Shown: piece after piece, positions 1 to 6,794 of the stretch | How the letters are laid out: each line of letters opens with the position of its first letter | Position numbering within the stretch: the stretch's first letter is position 1 | Assembly (NCBI GenBank): GCA_947442095.1 | Contig: CANEVG010000099.1 | Location: 1-10,139 of the forward strand | DNA: 10,139 nucleotides | DNA from: Sphingomonadaceae bacterium | GTDB lineage: Bacteria > Pseudomonadota > Alphaproteobacteria > Sphingomonadales > Sphingomonadaceae | Reading direction: 5' to 3' | The notes under the pieces: model-generated | Seen by the model: the letters and a program-made list of their open reading frames with translations, nothing else | What the model was told of the DNA's origin: nothing | The model's database searches: none | Translations under genes and position numbers: made by a program

Positions 1-1
1 C

Positions 2-301
2 ACTGCGTTCGGCGGCCGCCTGCTGGTCATCGGCTTTGCAGGCGGGCGTATTGCCGAAGTGCGCACCAATATCCCGCTTATCAAGGGCTTCTCCGTCGTC
101 GGGGTGCGCGCGGGCGAATATGGGCGACGCTTTCCGGAGCGCGGGGCCGAGGACGTAGCCGCGATCCTGGGGCTAGCAGGCGAGGGGCGCGTACGCCCGC
201 ATGTCCATTCTGCCGTGCCATTGGCCGATTGGCGCGAGGCTTATCTGGCGATGCGCGAGCGGCGCGTGATCGGGCGGACGGTGATCTTGCCGCACGGGTG
301 A
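2..301 (+). CDS. Zinc-type alcohol dehydrogenase / NADPH:quinone oxidoreductase (MDR family), C-terminal part
   Basis: The frame is open from the left edge and ends in TGA at 299-301, giving the last 99 residues of a longer protein. It begins with GGRLLVIGFAGG, the end of the Rossmann nucleotide-binding fold of medium-chain dehydrogenase/reductases. The run from IPLIKGFSVVGVRAGEY to the AVPLADWREAYLAMRERRVIGRTVI tail-type pattern is the usual end of the catalytic lobe in quinone-oxidoreductase-like members. Such enzymes transfer hydride between NAD(P)H and carbonyls, quinones or enoyl-CoA-like acceptors in the cytoplasm. The substrate cannot be told because the N-terminal two thirds lie outside the window. 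A GTG at 59 is internal and is not taken as a start because the homology continues upstream of it. The family call is firm; the exact activity is open. Confidence 0.85.
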   Translation, partial: TAFGGRLLVIGFAGGRIAEVRTNIPLIKGFSVVGVRAGEYGRRFPERGAEDVAAILGLAGEGRVRPHVHSAVPLADWREAYLAMRERRVIGRTVILPHG

Positions 302-684
302 GCAAATTGCTTTCCTTCTTGCGAAGAGAGAAACCTCCACGCCCCCCAAGCCAAAAAAAGGGGCCACCCGTTGCCGGATGGCCCTTGAAAGTTTGGGAGA
401 GGATGCCTGAAAGGCCTGATCGTTGTGTTCTTCAGCCGATTCTTTCGCAAGTGCGAAACACGGCGTTACGATTGCAGTAATTGCAATTCACTGACGAAAA
501 TCCTCATTGCAACCGATTACAGAAGGTAAATTTTTCATTATTATCAGTTGCTGCATTTGTATGCGAGTGGCAGCGCAGCGGGCCGCGCGCGCCCGGTCCT
601 TTGGTGCAGGTTTTTTGGTTCGGCGCGCATTGCCAGGATTTTGCAGCCAGGTTTTCACGCCTTGACACGCCCTTGGCGGCGATG
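302..684. other. Intergenic region with two palindromes
   Basis: No convincing protein gene is visible in this stretch. Apart from the minus-strand terminator it holds a 16-bp inverted repeat at 443-458 (TTTCGCA, two bases, TGCGAAA) and a 15-bp inverted repeat at 472-486 (TTGCA, five bases, TGCAA). The bases around 525-560 are AT-rich. The palindromes have the size of transcription-factor sites, and TTGCA-N5-TGCAA resembles LysR-type or similar operators, but no regulator can be named. Short open frames here show no family resemblance and no good ribosome binding site. Confidence 0.45.
353..384 (-). terminator. Intrinsic terminator reading on the minus strand
   Basis: Read on the minus strand, a 10-bp stem (arm GGGCCATCCG, then GCAA loop, then arm CGGGTGGCCC; + strand 361-384) contains one G-U wobble. 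After one C it is followed by seven T (353-359). The loop is of GNRA type. On the + strand the same hairpin has a C-A mismatch and is followed only by TTGAAAG, so it is a much poorer terminator for the dehydrogenase gene to the left. No minus-strand protein gene lies to its right within reach, so the transcript it ends is unidentified (see findings). Confidence 0.65.
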
Positions 685-718
685 TTGCACCGACTCGAAG
701 AGTGTTATATGACATAAC
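685..718 (+). promoter_or_regulatory. Putative promoter and operator of the hydratase-lyase gene
   Basis: TTGCAC at 685-690 and TATGAC at 708-713 are 17 bases apart and could be the -35 and -10 boxes. A 15-bp inverted repeat, GTTAT, five bases, ATAAC (704-718), overlaps the proposed -10. That is the usual place for a repressor. Known hydroxycinnamate genes in proteobacteria are often controlled by MarR-type repressors that release DNA on binding the CoA thioester. That this site is such an operator is inference. No MarR gene is in the window. Confidence 0.4.
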
Positions 719-753
719 CAACATCCCGAGCTTCCCAATTGAGAGGACTACCC

Positions 754-1620
754 GTGACCGACCAGACCCCGATCAGCCCCAAGCCCGAACGCGCCGAGGA
801 AGACACCGTCGCCTTCTGCGTCGAGGATGGCATTGCCTGGGTCGCGTTCAATCGCCCCGAGAAGCGCAATTGCATGAGCCCCAAGCTCAACCGCCGCATG
901 AAGGCGGTGCTTGAGGAACTCGAATTCCGCGACGACGTGCGCGTGCTCGTGCTGACCGGTGAGGGCGAGGCCTGGACGGCGGGCATGGACCTCAAGGAAT
1001 ACTTCCGCGAGACCGAGGCGCTCGGGCTTGGTGCGATCCGCAAGTCGCAGCGCGAGAGCTACGGCTGGTTCGAGCGGCTGCGCTGGTATGAGAAGCCGAC
1101 GATCGCGATGATCAACGGCTGGTGCTTCGGCGGCGGCTATGGCCCCCTTTTCGGCTGCGACATCGCCATCGCCAGCGAGGACGCGCAGTTCGGCCTCTCC
1201 GAAATCAACTGGGGTATCCTCCCCGGCGGCGGCGCCTCGAAAGTCGCGCAGGAATTGATGCCGTTCCGCAAGGCCATGTATCACGCGATGATGGGCGAGA
1301 ACCTCACTGGCAAGCAGGCCGAGGAGCAGGGGCTCATCACCGAGGCCGTGCCCGCCGACCAGCTCAAGGCGCGCGTCCTCGAAATCGCCAATGTGCTGAA
1401 AAAGAAGGACAGCCACGCGCTGCGCGCCACCAAGTGGACGATGCGCCGCATGGTCGACATGACCTACGACAACGGGCTCGAATACCAGATTCGCGCGCAG
1501 GAAGCGCTGCACAGCTTCGGCGGGGCTGCCGCGCGCAAGGAAGCCACCCGCCAGTTCCTCGATGAAAAGAGCTTCAAGCCGGGCCTGGAAACTTTCGACG
1601 TCACCAAGGTCCAAGGCTGA
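754..1620 (+). CDS. p-Hydroxycinnamoyl-CoA hydratase/lyase (feruloyl-CoA hydratase/lyase)
   Basis: This 288-residue crotonase-fold enzyme hydrates feruloyl-, p-coumaroyl- or caffeoyl-CoA and then cleaves the product to the aromatic aldehyde (such as vanillin) plus acetyl-CoA. This is the central cytoplasmic step of CoA-dependent, non-beta-oxidative hydroxycinnamate degradation. Family hallmarks are NRPEKRN near residue 33, GEAWTAGMDLKEYFRE (71-86), NGWCFGGGYGP (121-131) and FGLSEINWGI (146-155). E150 is the expected catalytic glutamate, and Y244 aligns with the tyrosine that holds the substrate phenol. The serine of the Pseudomonas enzyme near the oxyanion loop appears to be G130 here. Length matches the family (about 275-290). 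The GTG start at 754 is chosen because GAGAGGA at 741-747 sits six bases upstream; a TTG at 739 lies before that site. Neither the feruloyl-CoA synthetase nor the vanillin dehydrogenase gene is in the window. It corresponds to genes named ech, fcs-linked hchl or ferB in other species. Confidence 0.93.
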   Translation: MTDQTPISPKPERAEEDTVAFCVEDGIAWVAFNRPEKRNCMSPKLNRRMKAVLEELEFRDDVRVLVLTGEGEAWTAGMDLKEYFRETEALGLGAIRKSQRESYGWFERLRWYEKPTIAMINGWCFGGGYGPLFGCDIAIASEDAQFGLSEINWGILPGGGASKVAQELMPFRKAMYHAMMGENLTGKQAEEQGLITEAVPADQLKARVLEIANVLKKKDSHALRATKWTMRRMVDMTYDNGLEYQIRAQEALHSFGGAAARKEATRQFLDEKSFKPGLETFDVTKVQG

Positions 1621-1626
1621 TTGTTC

Positions 1627-1659
1627 GGCGGCAGGCGGCACAGGTTGCCATCTGCCGCC
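1627..1659 (+). terminator. Stem-loop between hydratase-lyase and peptidase genes
   Basis: GGCGGCAG (1627-1634) and CTGCCGCC (1652-1659) form an 8-bp GC stem just after the stop codon. The bases after it (CATAAAAATC) are not a T-tract. It may act as a weak or Rho-assisted terminator or protect the mRNA 3' end. The 105-base gap leaves it open whether the two genes are cotranscribed. Confidence 0.35.
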
Positions 1660-1725
1660 CATAAAAATCTTGCACGAACAATCAGACGCGGCCAGCGTGG
1701 CGTGGCATCAGGAGCACGCCACCAC

Positions 1726-3129
1726 ATGACCAAGTTTCGTTTCCTTCTCGCTTCCGCTCTCGCGTTCTCCCCGCTGGCAGCATATGCCGCCGCCCCTGCG
1801 GGGTACCCCGCCGCCGAAGCGCAAGTGCTGGATCTGGCGACGAAATCCATCGCCATGCGTTCGGTGCGCGGCGAGAACAATCGCACCATCGACGTCGCGA
1901 ACCTCTACAAGCAGGCGCTGATCGCGGGCGGCTGGGCAGCAGCGGATATCGAGATCACGCCGGTTGACGATACCGCCTATATTATTGCCACGTGGCAAGG
2001 CTCCGACGCCGCGCTCAAGCCGCTCGTGATCTCGGGCCATATGGACGTGGTCGAGGCCAAGCCGTCTGACTGGCAGCGCGATCCTTTCACGCCTGTGGTC
2101 GAGGATGGCGTGCTCTATGGCCGCGGCGCGACCGACATGAAGTTTAATGGCGCGGTCGCGCTCGCCTCGCTGATCGAACTGCGCCGCACCGGGTTCAAGC
2201 CGCGCCGCTCGATCGCCATCGAATTCTCGGGCGATGAGGAGACCGTGATGAAGACCACGGGTCTGCTCTCGGACAAGCTCAAGAATGCGGAGATGGTGAT
2301 CAATGCCGATGCCGGCGGCGGCAAGCTGGATGAGGAGACCGGCAAGCCGCTCTTCTGGGTGTGGGACGGCGCGGAGAAGACTTACGGTGATTTCAAGCTC
2401 GAAGTCACCAACCCCGGCGGCCACAGCTCTGCCCCGAGGCCCGAAAATGCCATTGTGCAGCTCGCCGCCGCGCTGGTGAAGTTGGGGGCCTACAAGTTCC
2501 CAGCCGAACAGAACGCCCTGACCAAGGCCTATTTCACACAGGCCGCCGCGTTCGAGACCGACCCCAAGATCGCCGCCGCGATGCGCGCATTTGTCGCCAA
2601 CATCGCCGATGAAAGCGCCATTTCCGTGTTGCGCGCCAATCCCGCCACGGTTGGTAAGGTCGGCACCACCTGCGTGCCAACGATGGCCGAGGCAGGGCAC
2701 GCGCTCAACGCGCTGCCACAGCGCGCCGCCGCGTTCATCAATTGCCGCATTTTTCCGGGTCACACGCTCGCGCAGATCCAGGATGAGCTTTCGCGCGTGA
2801 TCAATATGCCCGAGGTCAAGATCATCGACGTGACCGAAGGCTCGTTCGCCACTGACGCCTCCCCCATGCGGCCCGATTTCGTCGCTGCCTCGACCAAGGC
2901 GATCCGCAAGGCCTGGGGCAAGGACATTGCCGTGGTCCCCTCGCAAAGTTCTGGTGCGACCGACAGCATGTATTTCCGCCGTCTGGGCATCCCTAGCTAT
3001 GGGGCGAGCCCGCTGTTCACCAAGGACAGCGAGGAGTTCTCTCACGGCCTCAACGAGCGGGTGCGGCTGGAGAACATCCGGCCGGGGGTGACGTATTACC
3101 TCAGCCTTCTGACTGACCTCACGAAATAA
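1726..3129 (+). CDS. Secreted M20/M25/M40-family zinc metallopeptidase
   Basis: The 467-residue protein belongs to the ArgE/DapE/carboxypeptidase G2 superfamily, two-zinc hydrolases that remove single residues or acyl groups from small peptides or amino-acid derivatives. Zinc and catalytic residues are visible in order: GHMDV (H105, D107), GRGATDMK (D137, bridging), GDEET (E171 general base, E172), NADAG (D195) and SHGLNE (H440). The dimerisation insert between about residues 215 and 330 carries the NPGGHSSAP motif. The first 21 residues form a signal peptide (KFR, a hydrophobic core, then AYA before AAPAG), so it works in the periplasm or outside. The ATG at 1726 is chosen because it starts the signal peptide and has AGGAG at 1710-1714. 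The frame is open further upstream to 1621 but without plausible sequence. Its last 11 bases overlap the 3' end of the convergent regulator gene. The substrate is unknown, and a functional link to the hydratase-lyase is not evident. Confidence 0.92.
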   Translation: MTKFRFLLASALAFSPLAAYAAAPAGYPAAEAQVLDLATKSIAMRSVRGENNRTIDVANLYKQALIAGGWAAADIEITPVDDTAYIIATWQGSDAALKPLVISGHMDVVEAKPSDWQRDPFTPVVEDGVLYGRGATDMKFNGAVALASLIELRRTGFKPRRSIAIEFSGDEETVMKTTGLLSDKLKNAEMVINADAGGGKLDEETGKPLFWVWDGAEKTYGDFKLEVTNPGGHSSAPRPENAIVQLAAALVKLGAYKFPAEQNALTKAYFTQAAAFETDPKIAAAMRAFVANIADESAISVLRANPATVGKVGTTCVPTMAEAGHALNALPQRAAAFINCRIFPGHTLAQIQDELSRVINMPEVKIIDVTEGSFATDASPMRPDFVAASTKAIRKAWGKDIAVVPSQSSGATDSMYFRRLGIPSYGASPLFTKDSEEFSHGLNERVRLENIRPGVTYYLSLLTDLTK

Positions 3130-3727
3130 GCGTATCGAGGAAGCGGCGCGCGATGTCGCCCGCTTCCTCGGCGCTGAAACAGCCGGGCGAGAGGCACAGT
3201 TCCAGCCACAGCCCGTCTACCAGCGCCGTAACCGCGATGGCGGCGCGGCGTTGTTCGTTTTTCGGGACGCCGCAATCCCCCAGCAGCGCCTCCAGCCGCG
3301 CGCGCGAGCCTGAGTATTGCTCATCGTGCTGCGCAGCTATGGCAGGCCGCGCTGTCACGAGGCTCCAGAACGCGATCCATGTCGCAAGGAGCTGCGGATC
3401 TGCAATCGCGGGCGCGAAGCTGGCGGTCACGAACGCATCGAGCCGCGCGCGCGGCTCAGGCCCGGCGTCTGCCACCGCGCGGTCCAGCGTCTCGGCCACC
3501 GCGGCCTCAATATGCTCGTAAGTCGCGCCGACAAGCGCTTCGATTCCGCTGAAATAGTGGCTGACAAGCCCCGGCGAAACGCCCGCCTCCAAGGCAATGG
3601 CCCGCACGCTCGAGCCAGCCGCCCCCGCACGCGCCAGAACTCGCGCGCAAGCCTCGATGAGGCCGAGGCGGCGCGCATCGGGCTCTATCCTGCGGAAAGC
3701 AGGCTGGTGCGGAGAGGGCGCTTTCAT
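3119..3727 (-). CDS. TetR-family transcriptional regulator, BetI-like
   Basis: This is a 202-residue one-domain-pair repressor. The N-terminal DNA-binding part runs from about residue 18 to 70, with the helix-turn-helix around VRAIALEAGVSPGLVSHYF (41-59). The GxVSHYF ending is typical of BetI-type members. The C-terminal half is helical and should hold the ligand pocket and dimer interface. I chose the ATG at 3727, which has a GAAAG-type ribosome site about eight bases upstream. The alternative TTG at 3766 would place the start inside the palindrome. The gene is divergent from the Rieske oxygenase gene, with the operator-like palindrome at 3745-3766 between them, so it probably represses the oxygenase operon and itself. 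BetI proper responds to choline; the ligand here is unknown. The gene overlaps the peptidase gene tail to tail by 11 bases. Confidence 0.9.
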   Translation of the reverse strand: MKAPSPHQPAFRRIEPDARRLGLIEACARVLARAGAAGSSVRAIALEAGVSPGLVSHYFSGIEALVGATYEHIEAAVAETLDRAVADAGPEPRARLDAFVTASFAPAIADPQLLATWIAFWSLVTARPAIAAQHDEQYSGSRARLEALLGDCGVPKNEQRRAAIAVTALVDGLWLELCLSPGCFSAEEAGDIARRFLDTLIS

Positions 3728-3744
3728 CTTGCGCTTTCTAGCTG

Positions 3745-3766
3745 TTGTTGTACGATCGTCCAACAA
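3745..3766. promoter_or_regulatory. 22-bp palindrome, probable operator of the TetR regulator
   Basis: Left arm TTGTTGTACGA (3745-3755) and right arm TCGTCCAACAA (3756-3766) are reverse complements except at one position, with ACGATCGT perfectly symmetric at the centre. It lies 17 bases before the regulator start on one strand and 26 bases before the oxygenase start on the other. Size, symmetry and position are those expected of a TetR-family dimer site controlling both divergent promoters. Confidence 0.8.
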
Positions 3767-3792
3767 GCTTTTTCAGGGTGGAGATTCGAAAC

Positions 3793-4971
3793 GTGGGCGA
3801 TCAGTCAGCCTTTGCGGCGCTAACAGCCAGCGAACATGATCCCGACGCGGACTGGAGTCTGCCCGGCTGGCTCTATACCGAGCCCGAATACCATGCGCTC
3901 GAGATGGAGCGGGTGATCCGCCCCTCTTGGCAGATCGTGTGCCATTTGAACGAGATCCCCAACGCGGGCGACTGGCGCACCATCGACTACATCGGCGAGA
4001 GCGTAATCGTGGTGCGCGGCGATGATGGCGCGGTGCGCGCTTTCGCCAACGTTTGCCGCCACCGTGCGATGCGGCTGGTCGAAGGCACCGGCGGCTGCGC
4101 CAAGAAGCTCGTCTGCCCTTATCACGCCTGGGTCTACGAGACCGACGGCCGGCTGACAGGCGTTCCCATGAAGTCCGACTATCCCGCGCTGAGGCTGGAA
4201 GAAAACGGCCTTGCGCCCGTGGCTCTCGAAGTCTGGCGCGGCTTCGTGTGGGTCTGCCTGAAGCCCGACCTGTTCCCGACGCCTAGCGAAATGATGGCCC
4301 CGCACGAGGCCGAAATCGCCCCCTACCGGTTCGAGGACATGCAGCCGATGGGCGCGATGCGCTTGCGCCCGCGTGATGTGAACTGGAAGAACGTCGGCGA
4401 CAACTATTCGGACAACCTGCATATCCCGGTCGCGCATGACGGCCTCGTGCGCATCTTCGGCAAGTCCTACCAGATCGGCGCGGACGACTGGGTCGACCGG
4501 CTCAAGGGCGATCTAATCGACAAGCCGTCGGCCAATTTCTGGGAGCGGTTCTACCAGGCGCATTTGCCCCATGTGGAAGAACTTCCGCAAGAAAACCGCC
4601 GTCGCTGGCTCTATTTCAAGCTCTGGCCCAACATCGCGTTCGATATCTACGCAGATCAGATCGATTTCATGCAGTGGCTGCCGATCAGCCCCACCACCTG
4701 TCTGCTGCGCGAAATGGCCTATGCGCTCCCGGATGAAAGCCGAACGATGAAGCTTGTGCGCTATGCCAACTGGCGCATCAACCGCGTGGTCAACAAGGAA
4801 GACACCTGGCTGATCGAGCGCGTGCAGCAGGGCATGAACTCCCAGACCTACGGCGCTGGTCCCATTGGCAAAAGCGAGGTTTGCCTGCGCAGCTTCGCCC
4901 GCAAGATCCGAGCGCTGACGCCGGAGGCAAGGCTGCACAAAGCCCCATCGCCGGGGTGGTCGAAGGCCTAG
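3793..4971 (+). CDS. Rieske non-haem iron oxygenase, alpha subunit
   Basis: This 392-residue oxygenase component takes electrons through a Rieske cluster to a mononuclear iron site that activates O2 for hydroxylation or demethylation. The Rieske ligands are C88-x-H90 and C108-x2-H111 (motifs CRHR and CPYH). The iron site shows D207-x2-H210-x4-H215 in DNYSDNLHIPVAH, the same spacing as in naphthalene dioxygenase, with D207 as the inter-site bridge. D337 in EDTWLIERVQQG is the likely third ligand. Length fits the ring-hydroxylating / GbcA-CntA-like group. The GTG at 3793 is chosen because GGTGGAG (3777-3783) precedes it by nine bases; GTG 3778 lacks a spaced site. No beta subunit, ferredoxin or reductase is in the window, so electrons must come from elsewhere. 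The BetI-like regulator hints at a quaternary-amine or aromatic substrate, but this is not decided. Confidence 0.92.
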   Translation: MGDQSAFAALTASEHDPDADWSLPGWLYTEPEYHALEMERVIRPSWQIVCHLNEIPNAGDWRTIDYIGESVIVVRGDDGAVRAFANVCRHRAMRLVEGTGGCAKKLVCPYHAWVYETDGRLTGVPMKSDYPALRLEENGLAPVALEVWRGFVWVCLKPDLFPTPSEMMAPHEAEIAPYRFEDMQPMGAMRLRPRDVNWKNVGDNYSDNLHIPVAHDGLVRIFGKSYQIGADDWVDRLKGDLIDKPSANFWERFYQAHLPHVEELPQENRRRWLYFKLWPNIAFDIYADQIDFMQWLPISPTTCLLREMAYALPDESRTMKLVRYANWRINRVVNKEDTWLIERVQQGMNSQTYGAGPIGKSEVCLRSFARKIRALTPEARLHKAPSPGWSKA

Positions 4972-5022
4972 AGGGGCCCATCCCAACCCCTTCCACCCGC
5001 GGGAGGGTTTGAGTTGGGCCTC
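4971..5022 (+). other. Imperfect stem-loop in the oxygenase-oxidoreductase gap
   Basis: GAGGGGCCCA (4971-4980) can pair with TGGGCCTC (5015-5022) with two unpaired G. A second GC-rich symmetric stretch (CCCGCGGG) lies inside the loop. No T-tract follows. In an 82-base gap between two genes on one strand this could be an mRNA processing or stability element, or partial attenuator, lowering expression of the second gene. The structure is seen; the role is a guess. Confidence 0.3.
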
Positions 5023-5053
5023 ACCACCTCTGACAGACAAGGGAAGATATCAC

Positions 5054-6670
5054 ATGAACAACCGCTACGACGCCATCATTATTGGCGGTGGCCACAATGG
5101 CCTAACCTGCGCGTTCTATCTCGCCCGTGCGGGCATGAAGGTGCGCGTGCTCGAACGCCGTGATATCGTCGGCGGTGCCTGTGTGACCGAGGAATTCCAC
5201 CCCGGTTTCCGCAATTCGACCGCAAGCTACACCGTCAGCCTGCTGCGTCCCAAAGTAATCGCCGACATGAAGCTGCACGAGCGCGGCTTCCGTATCATCG
5301 AGCGCACGATCAGCAACTTCTTCCCGTTCGAGAACGACTACCTAAAGCTCGGCGGCGGGCCAGGACGCACCGAGGCGGAGTTCGCGCGCTTCTCGAAGAA
5401 GGACGCTGAGGTCTATCAGCATTATGACGCGGCGCTCGAAAAGGTCGCGCAAGTGCTGCGCGATATTGCGCTCAAGACCCCGCCCAACGTCGGCGGCGGC
5501 GTGCGCTCGCTGCTGTCCGCCGCCCAGCAGGGCTGGCCCATCGCGGGCCTCGGCCTCGATGTGCAACGCGATTTGCTCGATATCTTTACCAAGTCGGCGC
5601 GCGAGTTCCTCGATGGCTGGTTCGAGCATGACTATGTGAAGACCGCGTTCGGCTTCGACGCCGTGGTCGGCAACTATGCCGGCGTCTCCACCCCTGGCTC
5701 GGCCTATGTGCTGCTGCACCACGTGTTCGGCGAAGTGAACGGCAAGTTCGGCGCGTGGGGCCACTCGGTCGGCGGCATGGGCGCGATCACCCAGGCAATG
5801 GCCCGCGCCTGCGCCGAGGAGGGCGTGGAGATCAGTCTTGAGGCGCCTGTTGCCAAGGTGCTGGTCAACAACGGCAAGGCCGTCGGCGTGAAGCTGGAAG
5901 GCGGCGAGGAGCTTTATGCGCCGACCATCGCGGCCAATGTCGGCCCCGCGCTGCTCTATCGCCAGCTAGTCGACAGCAGCGATCTGGACGCGGATTTCAA
6001 CCGCCGCATCAAGAACTACAAGACCGGCTCGGGCACGTTCCGCATGAACGTCGCGCTCTCGGAACTGCCTGATTTCACCGTGCTGCCGGGCAAGGAAAAG
6101 GCCGAGCATCACACCGCCGGCATCATCATCGCGCCGGGCATGGACTATATGGACCAGGCCTTCATCGATGCGCAGCAGTTCGGCTGGTCGAAGAAGCCGA
6201 TCATCGAAATCAAGTTGCCCACCACCATCGACGACAGCCTCGCCCCCCCGGGCGGGCACATCGCCAGCCTGTTCTGCCAGCAGTTTTCGCCGCAGATGAA
6301 AGATGGCCAGAGCTGGGACGACGTGCGCGAGAAGGTGGCAGACCTCATCATTGAAACGGTTAACGATCACGCACCCAACTTCAAGGGCGCGGTCCTTGGC
6401 CGCCAGATCCACTCGCCGCTCGATCTGGAGCGCAAGTTCGGACTGATCGGCGGCGATATCTTCCACGGGCAGATGGGCCTCGACCAGCTCTGGGCCGCGC
6501 GGCCCGTGCTTGGCCACGGCGATTATCGCTCGCCGATCAAGGGGCTCTACATGTGCGGCAGCGGCACCCACCCCGGCGGCGGCGTGACCGGCGCGCCGGG
6601 GCATAATGCGGCTGCGGAAATCATCCGCGACCGCGGGACTTTGTGGAAGGTGCTGCACCGCGGGCGGTGA
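5054..6670 (+). CDS. Phytoene-desaturase-like NAD(P)/FAD-dependent oxidoreductase (PYROXD2 type)
   Basis: This 538-residue flavoprotein is of the CrtI/amine-oxidase-like fold. The N-terminus has the FAD dinucleotide motif GGGHNG at 11-16 (IIIGGGHNGLTCAFYLARAG pattern), followed by VLERRDIVGGAC, where the glutamate binds the FAD ribose. The C-terminus has the second FAD contact, GLYMCGSGTHPGGGVTGAPG, at 497-516. Length and both motifs match the PYROXD2-like branch rather than carotenoid desaturases, and no other carotenoid genes are near. The ATG at 5054 has AAGGGAAG (5039-5046) seven bases upstream; a TTG at 5009 has no such support. It follows the Rieske gene on the same strand after 82 bases and is probably in its operon, where it may oxidise the oxygenase product or substrate. 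The reaction is unknown. Confidence 0.9.
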   Translation: MNNRYDAIIIGGGHNGLTCAFYLARAGMKVRVLERRDIVGGACVTEEFHPGFRNSTASYTVSLLRPKVIADMKLHERGFRIIERTISNFFPFENDYLKLGGGPGRTEAEFARFSKKDAEVYQHYDAALEKVAQVLRDIALKTPPNVGGGVRSLLSAAQQGWPIAGLGLDVQRDLLDIFTKSAREFLDGWFEHDYVKTAFGFDAVVGNYAGVSTPGSAYVLLHHVFGEVNGKFGAWGHSVGGMGAITQAMARACAEEGVEISLEAPVAKVLVNNGKAVGVKLEGGEELYAPTIAANVGPALLYRQLVDSSDLDADFNRRIKNYKTGSGTFRMNVALSELPDFTVLPGKEKAEHHTAGIIIAPGMDYMDQAFIDAQQFGWSKKPIIEIKLPTTIDDSLAPPGGHIASLFCQQFSPQMKDGQSWDDVREKVADLIIETVNDHAPNFKGAVLGRQIHSPLDLERKFGLIGGDIFHGQMGLDQLWAARPVLGHGDYRSPIKGLYMCGSGTHPGGGVTGAPGHNAAAEIIRDRGTLWKVLHRGR

Positions 6671-6794
6671 ACGCCATTGCGCCAATTCCGGATCAATTCA
6701 GGCAGCTCTCCGGCTTGAAGTGGCGGCAAGACATAAGTGCTGATCCGGTTGCAGTCCTCTTTCTTCGCATGGAGCGATGCACGATCGGCGCGTT

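Noticed and set aside
353..560. 6S RNA as the identity of the proposed minus-strand transcript
   Set aside because: The size would fit, but the two ends of the region do not pair into the long closing stem that 6S RNA needs.
748..1662. Long minus-strand open frame opposite the hydratase-lyase gene (304 codons)
   Set aside because: It is a shadow of a GC-rich + strand gene with firm family motifs. Its translation is low-complexity, without domain resemblance or a ribosome site.
1708..3045. Minus-strand open frame of 445 codons opposite the peptidase gene
   Set aside because: The + strand frame has all M20 metal ligands and a signal peptide. The opposite frame is an artefact of codon bias in high-GC DNA.
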